DNA from: Proteobacteria bacterium UBA2383
GTDB lineage: Bacteria; Pseudomonadota; Gammaproteobacteria; Competibacterales; Competibacteraceae
Assembly (NCBI GenBank): GCA_002343485.1
Contig: DDST01000023.1
Location: forward strand, 30,886-52,077
DNA length: 21,192 nucleotides
Direction: 5' to 3'
Made by a program: the position numbers and the translations under genes. Numbering within the stretch: the stretch's first letter is position 1; the number at the start of each line of letters is the position of its first letter. The notes under the pieces are model-generated. The model did not search any database, was not told the origin of the DNA, and saw only the letters and a list, made by a program, of their open reading frames with translations. This document shows, piece by piece, positions 7,178 through 14,440 of the stretch.

Positions 7178-7612
7178 CTAGCCGGCCAGCTTGGAATTGG
7201 TCAACGAACCTTCCTCATCTTCGTCTTCATCAATAGCGATCAATTCGTAGGCGGCAGCATCCAGCAAACCTTCCATGTCAGCGCTGGTCTTGATGCGCAG
7301 AATCCAGCCTTCCTCGTAAGGATCTTGATTAATCAATTCCGGATTGTCAGCCAGCAGCTCATTGACTTCGACGATCACGCCATCCACCGGGCTATACACA
7401 TCCGAGGCCGCCTTGACTGATTCAATCACGGCACAACCTTCGGCGGCGGTCACTACTCGACCCGCTTCCGGTAATTCCACAAACACCAGATCACCAAGCA
7501 GGTGCTGGGCGTAATCGGTGATGCCAACAGTGACGATGCCATCTTCCTGGGAACGTACCCATTCATGGGTCTCGGTATAGCGCAGTTCAGAAGGGATAGT
7601 GCTGCTCATCAT
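7178..7612 (-). CDS. gcvH: Glycine cleavage system H protein
   Basis: Lipoyl carrier that shuttles the aminomethyl intermediate between P, T and L proteins. The lipoylation site is Lys67 in VIESVKAASDVYSP (62-75). The N-terminal RYTETHEWV (11-19) and DLVFVELPEAG (41-51) fit the family. At 144 residues it is about 15 longer than the E. coli protein (129). The extra part is an acidic tail starting at IDEDEDEEG near residue 127. Two adjacent ATG codons exist (7612 and 7609). AGGAG is 3 bases from the first and 6 from the second, so the second may be used. The gene lies between gcvT (54-bp gap) and gcvPA (15-bp gap), in one operon. Confidence 0.96.
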   Translation of the reverse strand: MMSSTIPSELRYTETHEWVRSQEDGIVTVGITDYAQHLLGDLVFVELPEAGRVVTAAEGCAVIESVKAASDVYSPVDGVIVEVNELLADNPELINQDPYEEGWILRIKTSADMEGLLDAAAYELIAIDEDEDEEGSLTNSKLAG

Positions 7613-7666
7613 CGACTCCTCAACAGGTTGATCGGGATAGGAACGTTTAGGTTAGGGATCGTTTAA

Positions 7667-8743
7667 TTACAACGGACGGGAGATGAAAGGCGGTTTGACT
7701 ACCTGTGCTGGCAGACACTTGCCACGCACGTCGACTTGGCAGCAGCCACCGATACCCGCAGCCACTCGCGCCAAGGCGATGCCCCGATCCAAACTGGGTG
7801 AGAAAGCGCCACTGGTCGTCATGCCGATTTCACGGTCACCGTCATACACAGTCTGGTGACTGCGCAATACACCACGCTCTTCCAGCACCAGACCAATCAA
7901 GGTTTGTGATATACCGCCGGCACGCTGCTGTTCCAAAGCTGCGCGGCCGATGAAATCTCGTTCCGGTGGCTGCCAAGCCACCGTCCAGCCCAACCCAGAA
8001 ACCAGCGGCGTAGTGGTCTCGTCCATGTCGCTGCCGTAAAGGCTCATACCGGCCTCGAGACGCAGCGTATCACGAGCACCTAATCCACACGGCGCAACAC
8101 CAGCGGCCAATAAACCATCCCAAAGCGCCGGGGCATTCTCGGCAGCCGGCATGATTTCCACGCCATCTTCGCCAGTGTAGCCGGTGCGAGCGATGAACAA
8201 ATCTTTGCCTTCCACGGCATGAAAACGCCGACTGGCTCGCACTGCGTGAAGAGTCTCAGCATCCAATACGGCCTCCAGTTTCGCCAGTGCTTCTGGCCCT
8301 TGCACTGCCAACATGGCCAAATCGCCGCGCTCGCGCCAGGTGGCGTTGAAGCGCTCAGCCAGCGGAGCAATCCAGGCTAGATCCTTATCGCGAGTGGCCG
8401 CATTCAACACCAGCCGGTAACCGAATTCACCCCGGTCGTAAACAATGAGATCGTCGATCACGCCACCGGCATCATTCAGCATACACGTATAAAGCGCCTT
8501 GCCGGGGTCGAGACGGGCGACATCGTTAGCCAGCAGATAACGCAACAGGGTGCGGGTTGGGGCAGGGCCGGGAAAATCGACGATGGTCATGTGCGAGACA
8601 TCGAACAACCCGGCAGCGTTACGTACCTGATGATGTTCCTGAAGTTGCGAGCCGTAGTGAAGCGGCATGTCCCAACCGCCGAAATCGACCAGCTTCGCCT
8701 TCAAAGCGAGGTGGCGGGCATATAAGGGAGTACGTTTGGCCAT
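7667..8743 (-). CDS. gcvT: Aminomethyltransferase (glycine cleavage T protein)
   Basis: Transfers the methylene group from aminomethyl-lipoyl-GcvH to tetrahydrofolate, releasing ammonia. It has 358 residues, normal for bacterial GcvT. The N-terminal KLVDFGGWDMPLHYGSQLQE (17-36) and AGLFDVSHM (44-52) are family marks. GGVIDDLIVYD (about 92-102) contains the region of the conserved active-site aspartate. GARDTLRLEAGMSLYG (about 222-237) marks the C-terminal half. It is the first gene of gcvT-gcvH-gcvPA. I looked for a glycine riboswitch upstream (8744-9000, minus) and saw none of its conserved elements. Confidence 0.96.
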   Translation of the reverse strand: MAKRTPLYARHLALKAKLVDFGGWDMPLHYGSQLQEHHQVRNAAGLFDVSHMTIVDFPGPAPTRTLLRYLLANDVARLDPGKALYTCMLNDAGGVIDDLIVYDRGEFGYRLVLNAATRDKDLAWIAPLAERFNATWRERGDLAMLAVQGPEALAKLEAVLDAETLHAVRASRRFHAVEGKDLFIARTGYTGEDGVEIMPAAENAPALWDGLLAAGVAPCGLGARDTLRLEAGMSLYGSDMDETTTPLVSGLGWTVAWQPPERDFIGRAALEQQRAGGISQTLIGLVLEERGVLRSHQTVYDGDREIGMTTSGAFSPSLDRGIALARVAAGIGGCCQVDVRGKCLPAQVVKPPFISRPL

Positions 8744-8776
8744 GCGGAGAAATCCTGATGCGATGGATAGCGCATG

Positions 8777-8980
8777 TTAGCCTGAAATTGCCGGATGGGG
8801 ATACAGTAACCATGCACTCAAAAATCTCAAGAGGCCATCACTGGAGAAATAGGAACCGCCGGACATGACCACCTGCTGCTCGACTCCGGTTGCAATTTCG
8901 TTCAGGGCCATGGTATCGCCCAGCCCATACCATTGGAGCAGATTCCCGGCTGGATCGCCGGTAGAAACCGTCCAGCGCAC
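8777..8980 (-). pseudogene. Possible remnant of an ASPIC/UnbV-domain gene in the gcvT-adk spacer
   Basis: The spacer 8744-9133 contains no clear intact gene. One minus-strand frame of 67 codons ends before gcvT. It contains GVEQQVVMSGGSYFSSDGLL, which resembles the QV..V.SGGSYLSQ.DLR.HFGLG stretch of ASPIC/UnbV domains found in FG-GAP repeat proteins. Only GTG is available as start and the domain end is missing, so if the resemblance is real this is a truncated relic. It could equally be chance. The rest of the spacer holds the adk leader, where I found no strong promoter match. Confidence 0.28.
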
Positions 8981-9133
8981 GGGTGAGCTAGATCGATTCA
9001 GCCCGATAAGGCGAGCTTGTTATTATCGACTATCATTAGATGCTTGGCAGTCAATGGCTCGTAGCCAGCGCCTGGCGGCTGAAACTGACTGCGGCCCACT
9101 TTCAATGAGTTACTAATAACCGAGGAGAACATC

Positions 9134-9781
9134 ATGCGAGTCATTCTGTTAGGCGCCCCGGGAGCAGGCAAGGGAAGCATTGCCAAGCTACTGACCCAGG
9201 TGGATGGTTCAGTACAAATCTCCACCGGCGATATCCTGCGTGGCGCAGCACAAGCCGGCACAGATCTGGGCAAGAAGGCGGAAGCCTATATGAAAGCCGG
9301 CGACCTGGTACCGGATGAACTGATCATGGGCATCATGGAAACGCGCCTACAAGAACCCGATTGCACCAAGGGTTTTTTGCTGGATGGCTTTCCACGCACC
9401 ATCCCTCAAGCCGAAGCACTCAAGGTATTATTAAATAAATTGGGCATCAAACTGGATGTGGTGGCCAATATCGAAGTCCCGCGCGAAGAGATTCTCAACC
9501 GCCTCACCACTCGCCGCACCTGTGTCAACCCGCAGTGTCAGGCCATTTACAATGTCCGGACTCAACCGTCCAAGGTGGAAGGGGTTTGCGACAAATGTGG
9601 CAGCCCCATCGTACAGCGGGACGATGAGACTGCAGAAGCCATCAGCCATCGCCTCGATACGTACAGCCAGAAAACCGCCCCTCTGATCGATTTTTACCGG
9701 CAGGAAGGAATTCTACTGACGGTTAGTTCTCCTTCCAATGAAGCGATCGTTAACACTCTCATGGAACAGATTAAGGGCTGA
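9134..9781 (+). CDS. adk: Adenylate kinase with a four-cysteine lid
   Basis: Catalyses ATP + AMP = 2 ADP in the cytoplasm. It has 215 residues, the size of long-form bacterial Adk. The P-loop is GAPGAGKGS (8-15), with Ser15 in place of the more common Thr. The AMP-binding part is STGDILRG (30-37), followed by LDGFPRT (83-89). The lid starts after TTRR (125-128) and has Cys130, Cys135, Cys152 and Cys155, then QRDDE (161-165). Such cysteines bind zinc in many Adk proteins, while E. coli Adk lacks them. The first pair is spaced C-x4-C and not the usual C-x2-C. AGGAG lies 6 bases before the ATG. It diverges from gcvT and converges with the glycosyltransferase gene. Confidence 0.95.
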   Translation: MRVILLGAPGAGKGSIAKLLTQVDGSVQISTGDILRGAAQAGTDLGKKAEAYMKAGDLVPDELIMGIMETRLQEPDCTKGFLLDGFPRTIPQAEALKVLLNKLGIKLDVVANIEVPREEILNRLTTRRTCVNPQCQAIYNVRTQPSKVEGVCDKCGSPIVQRDDETAEAISHRLDTYSQKTAPLIDFYRQEGILLTVSSPSNEAIVNTLMEQIKG

Positions 9782-9804
9782 AGTTTCACTTTACGCTCTC
9801 CTTG

Positions 9805-9828
9805 CCCTCTCCTTCGTTAAGGAGAGGG
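9805..9828. repeat. Perfect 10-bp stem-loop between adk and the glycosyltransferase gene
   Basis: CCCTCTCCTT and AAGGAGAGGG flank a 4-base CGTT loop. It sits between the stops of two convergent genes and could end transcription from both sides. Neither strand has a T tract after it, so it is not a classical intrinsic terminator. It may instead be one copy of a dispersed extragenic palindrome, since a related CTCTCCTT precedes it at 9796-9803. Confidence 0.55.
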
Positions 9829-9832
9829 GATC

Positions 9833-10717
9833 TCATGGAGCGGCAAAGATATTTCTCATAGTCGGGTCGGTGACGACGCAACCAACCCGGCGCAGCTCCG
9901 CAAGCTGATAACGGCCAACGACCTTATCAAATTCCTGATCAAAGTCGATTTGACCCGTCTGGTGCCCCCGGTAAAAATACCGCCAATGCGATCCCTGCTT
10001 CTCCGAACTGTTGGTATTCGCCTCAATCGCCGCTCCACCCTGCAACATCTTACGTTTGAATTGCTCCCGGCTCCGGATATTGTAATGGTAAAGCCGAATG
10101 GTTTTGGATCGTTCGCTGATATTGTCCATCATTTCCACGCCATGATTGCCAAGGGCAATCCGGCGATAGCCCTGGGTGCGATGAATGATTTTGTGCGTCG
10201 GTTTGTGAAAAAGGACATTGTAGCTATCGAGAGTGAAGCTCTTCGGCACCCCGCGCCGGACACAATCCACCGCCGCCCAAAACTCACCCTCCACGGGCGG
10301 CAGCATATTGTAGGAAGGGCAGTGAATTTTGCTGGCCCGGCTGCGCGCCAGCGTGCTGCGTAGTGAACCGCTAGCAGCATACCAAAATTCATCCGCATCG
10401 CTGTTAATACAATAATCCGCACCATAACGGTCGCGCGCCCGCTCGATCATGCGATGCACCCAAGCGACTTGATCATAGGCCGGGCTTGGCTCATCAATCA
10501 GTTCAAGAATAACCCCAGCTTTCTGATACTGCTCTAGAATCTCGCGCGTTCCATCACAAGACCGGTGGTCGGTTACGATCAAACCATCGATATCCAGACC
10601 CGCATGGTAGCGCAGATGCCGCTCAATGATATCGGCTTCATCCCGCACGAGAAGAGTCATGATGATTTTGGGTCGCTCGATACGGGGGTGACCACGAAAA
10701 AAGGAAAAAATCGACAT
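9833..10717 (-). CDS. Glycosyltransferase, GT2-like (GT-A fold)
   Basis: Protein of 294 residues with the pattern of Glyco_tranf_2_4/family-92-like transferases. VRDEADIIERHLRYHAGLD (24-42) is the nucleotide-binding start and HRSCDGTREIL (51-61) follows it. The DxD metal motif is in INSDADEFW (104-112; Asp107 and Asp109), and NHGVEMMDN and LYHYNIRSREQFKRK lie further on. There is no signal peptide or membrane segment, so it is probably cytoplasmic. The sugar donor and acceptor cannot be told from sequence. It stands alone, with adk convergent on one side and an AT-rich spacer upstream, and no other surface-polysaccharide gene is nearby. Acquisition as a single gene is possible but unproven. 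Confidence 0.85.
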   Translation of the reverse strand: MSIFSFFRGHPRIERPKIIMTLLVRDEADIIERHLRYHAGLDIDGLIVTDHRSCDGTREILEQYQKAGVILELIDEPSPAYDQVAWVHRMIERARDRYGADYCINSDADEFWYAASGSLRSTLARSRASKIHCPSYNMLPPVEGEFWAAVDCVRRGVPKSFTLDSYNVLFHKPTHKIIHRTQGYRRIALGNHGVEMMDNISERSKTIRLYHYNIRSREQFKRKMLQGGAAIEANTNSSEKQGSHWRYFYRGHQTGQIDFDQEFDKVVGRYQLAELRRVGCVVTDPTMRNIFAAP

Positions 10718-10918
10718 GACAATGACTCGGTTAAATTTCGTTATGCAAAATCATTTCCTGACTACAACCTATTGTTGTATTGCAAATAAAAATACTAAAA
10801 AATGGCTTGTCCACCACTAAATGTTGCTAAGCAGCAAATTTTTGTTGCGCTGCAAAAACAAAACCGGTATTAAGGAGTCCAAGAAAGTTAATGATGACTT
10901 TCATAAGGACTTCGAGCC
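10718..10918. other. AT-rich spacer between divergent genes
   Basis: This stretch is clearly richer in A and T than its surroundings. It must carry the start signals of the glycosyltransferase gene (minus) and of the small ORF at 10919 (plus). Short hairpins occur at 10824-10837 (TTGCT...AGCAA) and 10845-10855 (TTGC, loop GCT, GCAA). I cannot pick a convincing promoter on either strand. Confidence 0.4.
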
Positions 10919-11092
10919 ATGACAACTCCACACCCTGTTCATACGGTCTGCCCGCACTGTAAGCGGTCAGTGATCGCATTACGCGAGCAAAAACATGCCC
11001 ACTGCGCCGAGCACGGCATTGTAGTGCCGATGCGCAGTGCTATTGTGAATCCGCCTCTCATAGAACCCCTGCCGCCCGCACGAGCAGCCTGA
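10919..11092 (+). CDS. Small cysteine/histidine-rich protein (57 residues), unknown
   Basis: The frame runs from the ATG at 10919 to TGA at 11090-11092 and encodes 57 residues. The middle part VCPHCKRSVIALREQKHAHC plus AEHGIVV gives a Cys-x2-Cys pair followed by Cys/His residues, as in a small zinc ribbon. The tail (PPLIEPLPPARAA) is proline- and alanine-rich. AAGGA lies 9 bases before the ATG. I do not recognise a family. It converges on lysS and is separated from it by a stem-loop. The ribosome binding site and the metal-site pattern argue for a real gene. The shortness and lack of comparison argue for caution. Confidence 0.5.
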   Translation: MTTPHPVHTVCPHCKRSVIALREQKHAHCAEHGIVVPMRSAIVNPPLIEPLPPARAA

Positions 11093-11136
11093 TCGAGAAT
11101 TTTCCGGAGCGTGCCCTTCGCTCCTGATCTCTCTAC

Positions 11137-11155
11137 CCGGCCTGTGACAGGCCGG
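11137..11155. terminator. Perfect 8-bp stem-loop next to the lysS stop
   Basis: CCGGCCTG, loop TGA, CAGGCCGG. It directly follows the lysS stop codon on the minus strand and lies downstream of the small plus-strand ORF. It is strong and GC-rich but has no T tract on either side, so it may protect the lysS mRNA end or act as a weak bidirectional terminator. Confidence 0.5.
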
Positions 11156-12664
11156 TTACTCTGGGCGCAGGTGCGGAAACAGCAACACATCGCGAATGGA
11201 AGGCGCGTCAGCAAATAACATCACTAACCGGTCGATGCCAATACCTTCACCAGCAGCCGGCGGCAAGCCATATTCCAGCGCTCGAATGTAATCAGCGTCG
11301 TAATGCATCGCCTCATGATCCCCCGCCGCCTTGGCTTCGACCTGCTTGCGGAAGCGCTCCGCCTGATCCTCAGGGTCGTTCAGTTCGGAAAACCCATTAG
11401 CGATTTCCCGTCCACCGACGAACAACTCAAAGCGGTCAGTAATCGTTGGGTCTTGATCGTTACGCCGGGCCAGCGGCGAGACTTCGGTGGGATAGGCGGT
11501 GATGAACGTCGGATCGCGCAACTGATGCTCAACCGTCTGTTCGAAAATATCCAATTGCACCCGGCCCAGACCATGCTCCGGCCGCACCTCTACCCCCAAT
11601 CCTTGGGCAATACGCCGGGCAGATTCAAAATCATCCAGCTCAGCAACGGAAATTGCTGGATTGAAACGCAGCACCGCCTCTCGCACCGTCAGCCGCTGAA
11701 AGGCCTGGCCAAAATCATAGCGTTCACCCTGATAGGGGATAATCGTATCGCCAAGCAGCGCTTGCGCCATGCTGCGCAGCAACACTTCAGTCAGATCCAT
11801 CAGATCGCGGTAGTCCGCGTAGGCTTGATAGAATTCCAGCATAGTGAATTCGGGGTTGTGGCGGGTAGATAGCCCCTCATTACGAAAATTCCGGTTGATC
11901 TCATAGACTTTCTCGAACCCGCCAACCACCAGCCGTTTCAAATACAGTTCCGGGGCGATGCGCAAATATAACTGCATATCCAACGCATTGTGATGGGTGA
12001 TGAACGGCCGCGCCGCTGCCCCGCCAGGGATAGGTTGCATCATCGGCGTCTCAACTTCCAGAAAACCCCGCCGATTAAAAAATTCGCGGATGTAGGCGAT
12101 CAGAGCCGAACGCAACCGGAAGGTGGCACGCGTGGCTTCGTTCATGATCAGGTCTACATAACGCTGGCGATAACGGGTTTCCTGATCAGCCAACCCGTGA
12201 AATTTTTCTGGCAGAGGGCGTAGCGATTTGGTGAGCAGCCGCAACGTATCGACTTTGATGGACAGTTCGCCCGTCTTGGTCTTGAACACAACCCCCTCAG
12301 CGCCAAGGATGTCGCCTAAATCCCAGGTTTTGAATGCTTCGTATCGTCCTTCCGGTAAAGCGCTCTTTTGGACAAATAATTGAATATCGCCGGACTGGTC
12401 GCGCAGCCGCACGAAGCTGGCCTTACCCATGATCCGCTGGGCGAGCATCCGCCCAGAAATCCGCACCCGGTGCGATCCGGCTTCCAATTCGGCATTGTCC
12501 TTGCCGCCATAAGCGATGTGTAATTCCGCCGCCAGGGTGTCGCGCCGGAAGTCGGTAGGATAGGCATTGCCCTGCTGGCGTAATTCATGGAGTTTTTGTC
12601 GGCGCAGTGCAATCAGTTTATTTTCGTCAATGGAAAGCGTGGAGAATCCGGTTGTTTCGCTCAT
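11156..12664 (-). CDS. lysS: Lysyl-tRNA synthetase, class II
   Basis: Charges tRNA-Lys with lysine. It has 502 residues, as E. coli LysS (505). An N-terminal OB-fold anticodon-binding domain (about 65-170, starting HRVRISGRMLAQRIMGKASF) is followed by the class II catalytic domain. Motif 1 lies near FFNRRGFLEVETPMM (about 195-210), motif 2 is FRNEGLSTRHNPEFTMLEFY (about 262-281) and motif 3 is GEGIGIDRLVMLFAD near the C-terminus. It lies 75 bp downstream of prfB on the same strand, the classical prfB-lysS arrangement. The ATG at 12664 has only a weak Shine-Dalgarno sequence. Confidence 0.97.
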   Translation of the reverse strand: MSETTGFSTLSIDENKLIALRRQKLHELRQQGNAYPTDFRRDTLAAELHIAYGGKDNAELEAGSHRVRISGRMLAQRIMGKASFVRLRDQSGDIQLFVQKSALPEGRYEAFKTWDLGDILGAEGVVFKTKTGELSIKVDTLRLLTKSLRPLPEKFHGLADQETRYRQRYVDLIMNEATRATFRLRSALIAYIREFFNRRGFLEVETPMMQPIPGGAAARPFITHHNALDMQLYLRIAPELYLKRLVVGGFEKVYEINRNFRNEGLSTRHNPEFTMLEFYQAYADYRDLMDLTEVLLRSMAQALLGDTIIPYQGERYDFGQAFQRLTVREAVLRFNPAISVAELDDFESARRIAQGLGVEVRPEHGLGRVQLDIFEQTVEHQLRDPTFITAYPTEVSPLARRNDQDPTITDRFELFVGGREIANGFSELNDPEDQAERFRKQVEAKAAGDHEAMHYDADYIRALEYGLPPAAGEGIGIDRLVMLFADAPSIRDVLLFPHLRPE

Positions 12665-12739
12665 AGATATTCGTCTGACTAGAATTAATCGTTTAACTGG
12701 CGTATCTGGCTGGATGATGCGGACGATCTCACGAGGACT

Positions 12740-13838
12740 CTACAGCCCGCTCTTCAAACTCGCCTCGATGAAATTATCCAGGTCACCGTCCAGCACCGCC
12801 TGGGTGTTTCCAGTCTCGACACCGGTGCGCAAGTCCTTGATGCGCGACTGATCCAGCACATAGGAGCGAATTTGGCTGCCCCAGCCGATATCAGATTTAC
12901 TGTCTTCGAGCGCCTGAGCCTGAGTATTGCGCTTCTGCTGCTCAAACTCATAGAGTTTGGCTTTAAGTTGCTTCATAGCGGTAGCACGATTCTTGTGCTG
13001 AGAGCGGTCATTCTGACACTGCACGACAATGTTGGTCGGCAGGTGGGTAATGCGCACCGCTGATTCAGTACGGTTAACGTGCTGACCGCCTGCCCCGGAG
13101 GCGCGGTAAACATCAATGCGCAAATCAGCCGGGTTGATGTCCACCTCAATGCTGTCATCAATTTCCGGAGAAACGAAGATGGCGGCAAACGAGGTATGGC
13201 GGCGGTTACCGGAATCAAACGGTGACTTGCGGACCAGGCGATGAACGCCAATTTCAGTGCGTAACCAGCCGAAAGCATAATCACCTTCAAAGCGAACGCT
13301 GGCACTCTTAATACCCGCTACTTCACCCGGCGAAGCTTCCAGTAGTTCGGTTTTGAAGCCGCGCCGCTCTCCCCAGCGCAGATACATGCGCAGCAGCATC
13401 TCCGCCCAGTCCTGAGCCTCGGTGCCGCCAGAGCCGGACTGGATATCAAGAAAGGCATTACTGGAATCCAGTTCGCCGGAGAACATCCGCTGAAACTCCA
13501 GATCAGCCACAATGCGGCCATGCCGTTCCAAATCCCGGACGATTTCGGCAATCGCTGCTTCGTCGTTCTCTTCGCCAGCCAGCACCAATAGCTCGGCGGC
13601 TTCGTTCAGACCACGGCCAAGGCTTTCCAGCCGATCCACGACGGCTTCTAACTGCGCCCGTTCCTTGCCGAGCGCTTGTGCGCGCTCCGGGTCATTCCAG
13701 ATAGCGGGCTCCTGCAACTCGCGGCTAACTTCGATCAATCGTTCACGCCGGGTCTCAAAGTCAAAGATACCCCCTCAGGGACGCACAGCGCTCCTGGAGG
13801 TCTTGAATCTGGTTAAAGTAGGGATTGAGTTCCTGCAC
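12740..13838 (-). CDS. prfB: Peptide chain release factor 2, with programmed +1 frameshift
   Basis: Releases finished proteins at UGA and UAA. The full gene needs a +1 frameshift: codons 1-25 from a GTG at 13838 (MQELNPYFNQIQ...LRGYL) end at a UGA (13763-13761). After skipping the base at 13763, reading goes on from 13762 with DFETRRERLIEV. The joined product has 365 residues, as in E. coli. It contains the SPF anticodon-like tripeptide (in VRKSPFDSGN) and the GGQ motif (GAGGQHVNRTE) that triggers peptidyl-tRNA hydrolysis. GGAG lies 7 bases before the GTG, and a stop in the same frame further upstream rules out a longer N-terminus. lysS follows on the same strand. Confidence 0.97.
13760..13775 (-). 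promoter_or_regulatory. prfB: RF2 autoregulatory +1 frameshift site
   Basis: On the minus strand the sequence reads AGGGGGTATCTTTGAC: an internal Shine-Dalgarno-like AGGGGG, the slippery CTT, the in-frame TGA stop and the following C. This arrangement is known from E. coli prfB, where slow termination at low RF2 promotes the +1 shift and so controls RF2 levels. Confidence 0.97.
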
Positions 13839-13874
13839 GTTACGGCTCCATTGTCATGCGAAGAAGGGGAATGG

Positions 13875-13904
13875 ATTCTAAGCGAGAGTGGCGATGCAAG
13901 TCAG
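13875..13904 (-). promoter_or_regulatory. Candidate promoter of prfB
   Basis: On the minus strand CTGACT (13904-13899) and TAGAAT (13880-13875) are spaced by 18 bp, about 37 bp before the GTG start of prfB. The -10 box has five of six consensus matches and the -35 box is moderate. Confidence 0.4.
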
Positions 13905-14020
13905 CCTCAATCGAAATTCTTCGGAGGCATTTGCTCCATCAATTGGAAACGGAATCACTTAACTAATAGGATGAGCAATGCAGCATGCATGCCCAATAAT
14001 GGTGCAATCAGGAGGCAATG

Positions 14021-14049
14021 GCGCGGCCTGAGGGTGAGTCAGGCCGCGC
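14021..14049. terminator. Perfect 11-bp stem-loop upstream of prfB, downstream of the 73-residue ORF
   Basis: GCGCGGCCTGA and TCAGGCCGCGC flank a 7-base loop (GGGTGAG). It lies about 70 bp past the stop at 14122, in a 283-bp spacer (13839-14121) where I see no gene. It has no T tract on either strand, so it is either a Rho-assisted end signal or an extragenic palindrome. Position suggests it separates the 14122-15478 genes from prfB. Confidence 0.5.
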
Positions 14050-14121
14050 GGATATTGAAGCAACAAACCAGACGGCAAATAATCTTGGGGCAAGCCTGGG
14101 CATCGTGTTCATCCACCGTGT

Positions 14122-14343
14122 TCAACCAACCCCAGATGCCAGCGATTGAATCAGCCGTGTACGCAATAACTGCACGGCTTCAAACACTTCCTGTCCGGTT
14201 TCCGCATACAGCGGTCCAGCTTCGCGATAAACGCTTCCCCGATTGCCCATCAGGCTTACGACAACCCGGATTTTTTGCACCATCTGATTTTGCTGCCGGT
14301 CCCAAACCAATGCTTTGTCAGCGGCGATCGTGAATGACATCAT
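14122..14343 (-). CDS. Small protein of unknown function (73 residues)
   Basis: I do not recognise the family. From the ATG at 14343 the product begins MMSFTIAADKALVWDRQQNQ, continues with a beta-rich IRVVVSLMGNRGSVYREAGP and ends with a helix-like EVFEAVQLLRTRLIQSLASG. The start at 14343 is chosen because GGAGG lies 5 bases upstream (8 from the next ATG at 14340). A longer frame to 14412 lacks this support. There is no signal peptide, membrane segment or cysteine pattern. It is on the same strand as the PilZ gene, 97 bp downstream of it, so co-transcription is possible. The good ribosome binding site makes a real gene likely. Confidence 0.55.
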   Translation of the reverse strand: MMSFTIAADKALVWDRQQNQMVQKIRVVVSLMGNRGSVYREAGPLYAETGQEVFEAVQLLRTRLIQSLASGVG

Positions 14344-14440
14344 TGCATCCTCCAGCTTGACTGCTATTCCAGCCCAAATAGACCATGAGGCTGACCTATG
14401 CGCATGCGTCAAGTTGTTTAATGCATATTAAATGCCATTC

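Noticed and set aside
8744..9000. Glycine riboswitch upstream of gcvT
   Set aside because: The minus-strand leader was read for the conserved riboswitch elements and none were found.
9950..10363. A 137-codon plus-strand open frame opposite the glycosyltransferase gene
   Set aside because: It is fully antisense to a gene with clear GT motifs and has no ribosome binding site or family resemblance.
11303..11872. A 189-codon plus-strand open frame inside lysS
   Set aside because: It is antisense to conserved class II synthetase motifs, so it is a frame shadow.
12740..13738. prfB read as a single frame starting with ATT/ATG-like codons near 13738
   Set aside because: The upstream frameshift cassette and the extra 25 codons match E. 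coli RF2, so the single-frame version would lack the true N-terminus.
13512..14333. A 273-codon plus-strand open frame opposite prfB and its upstream region
   Set aside because: It is antisense to prfB and to the 73-residue ORF, is Arg/Ser-rich as antisense frames in this GC range often are, and shows no domain.
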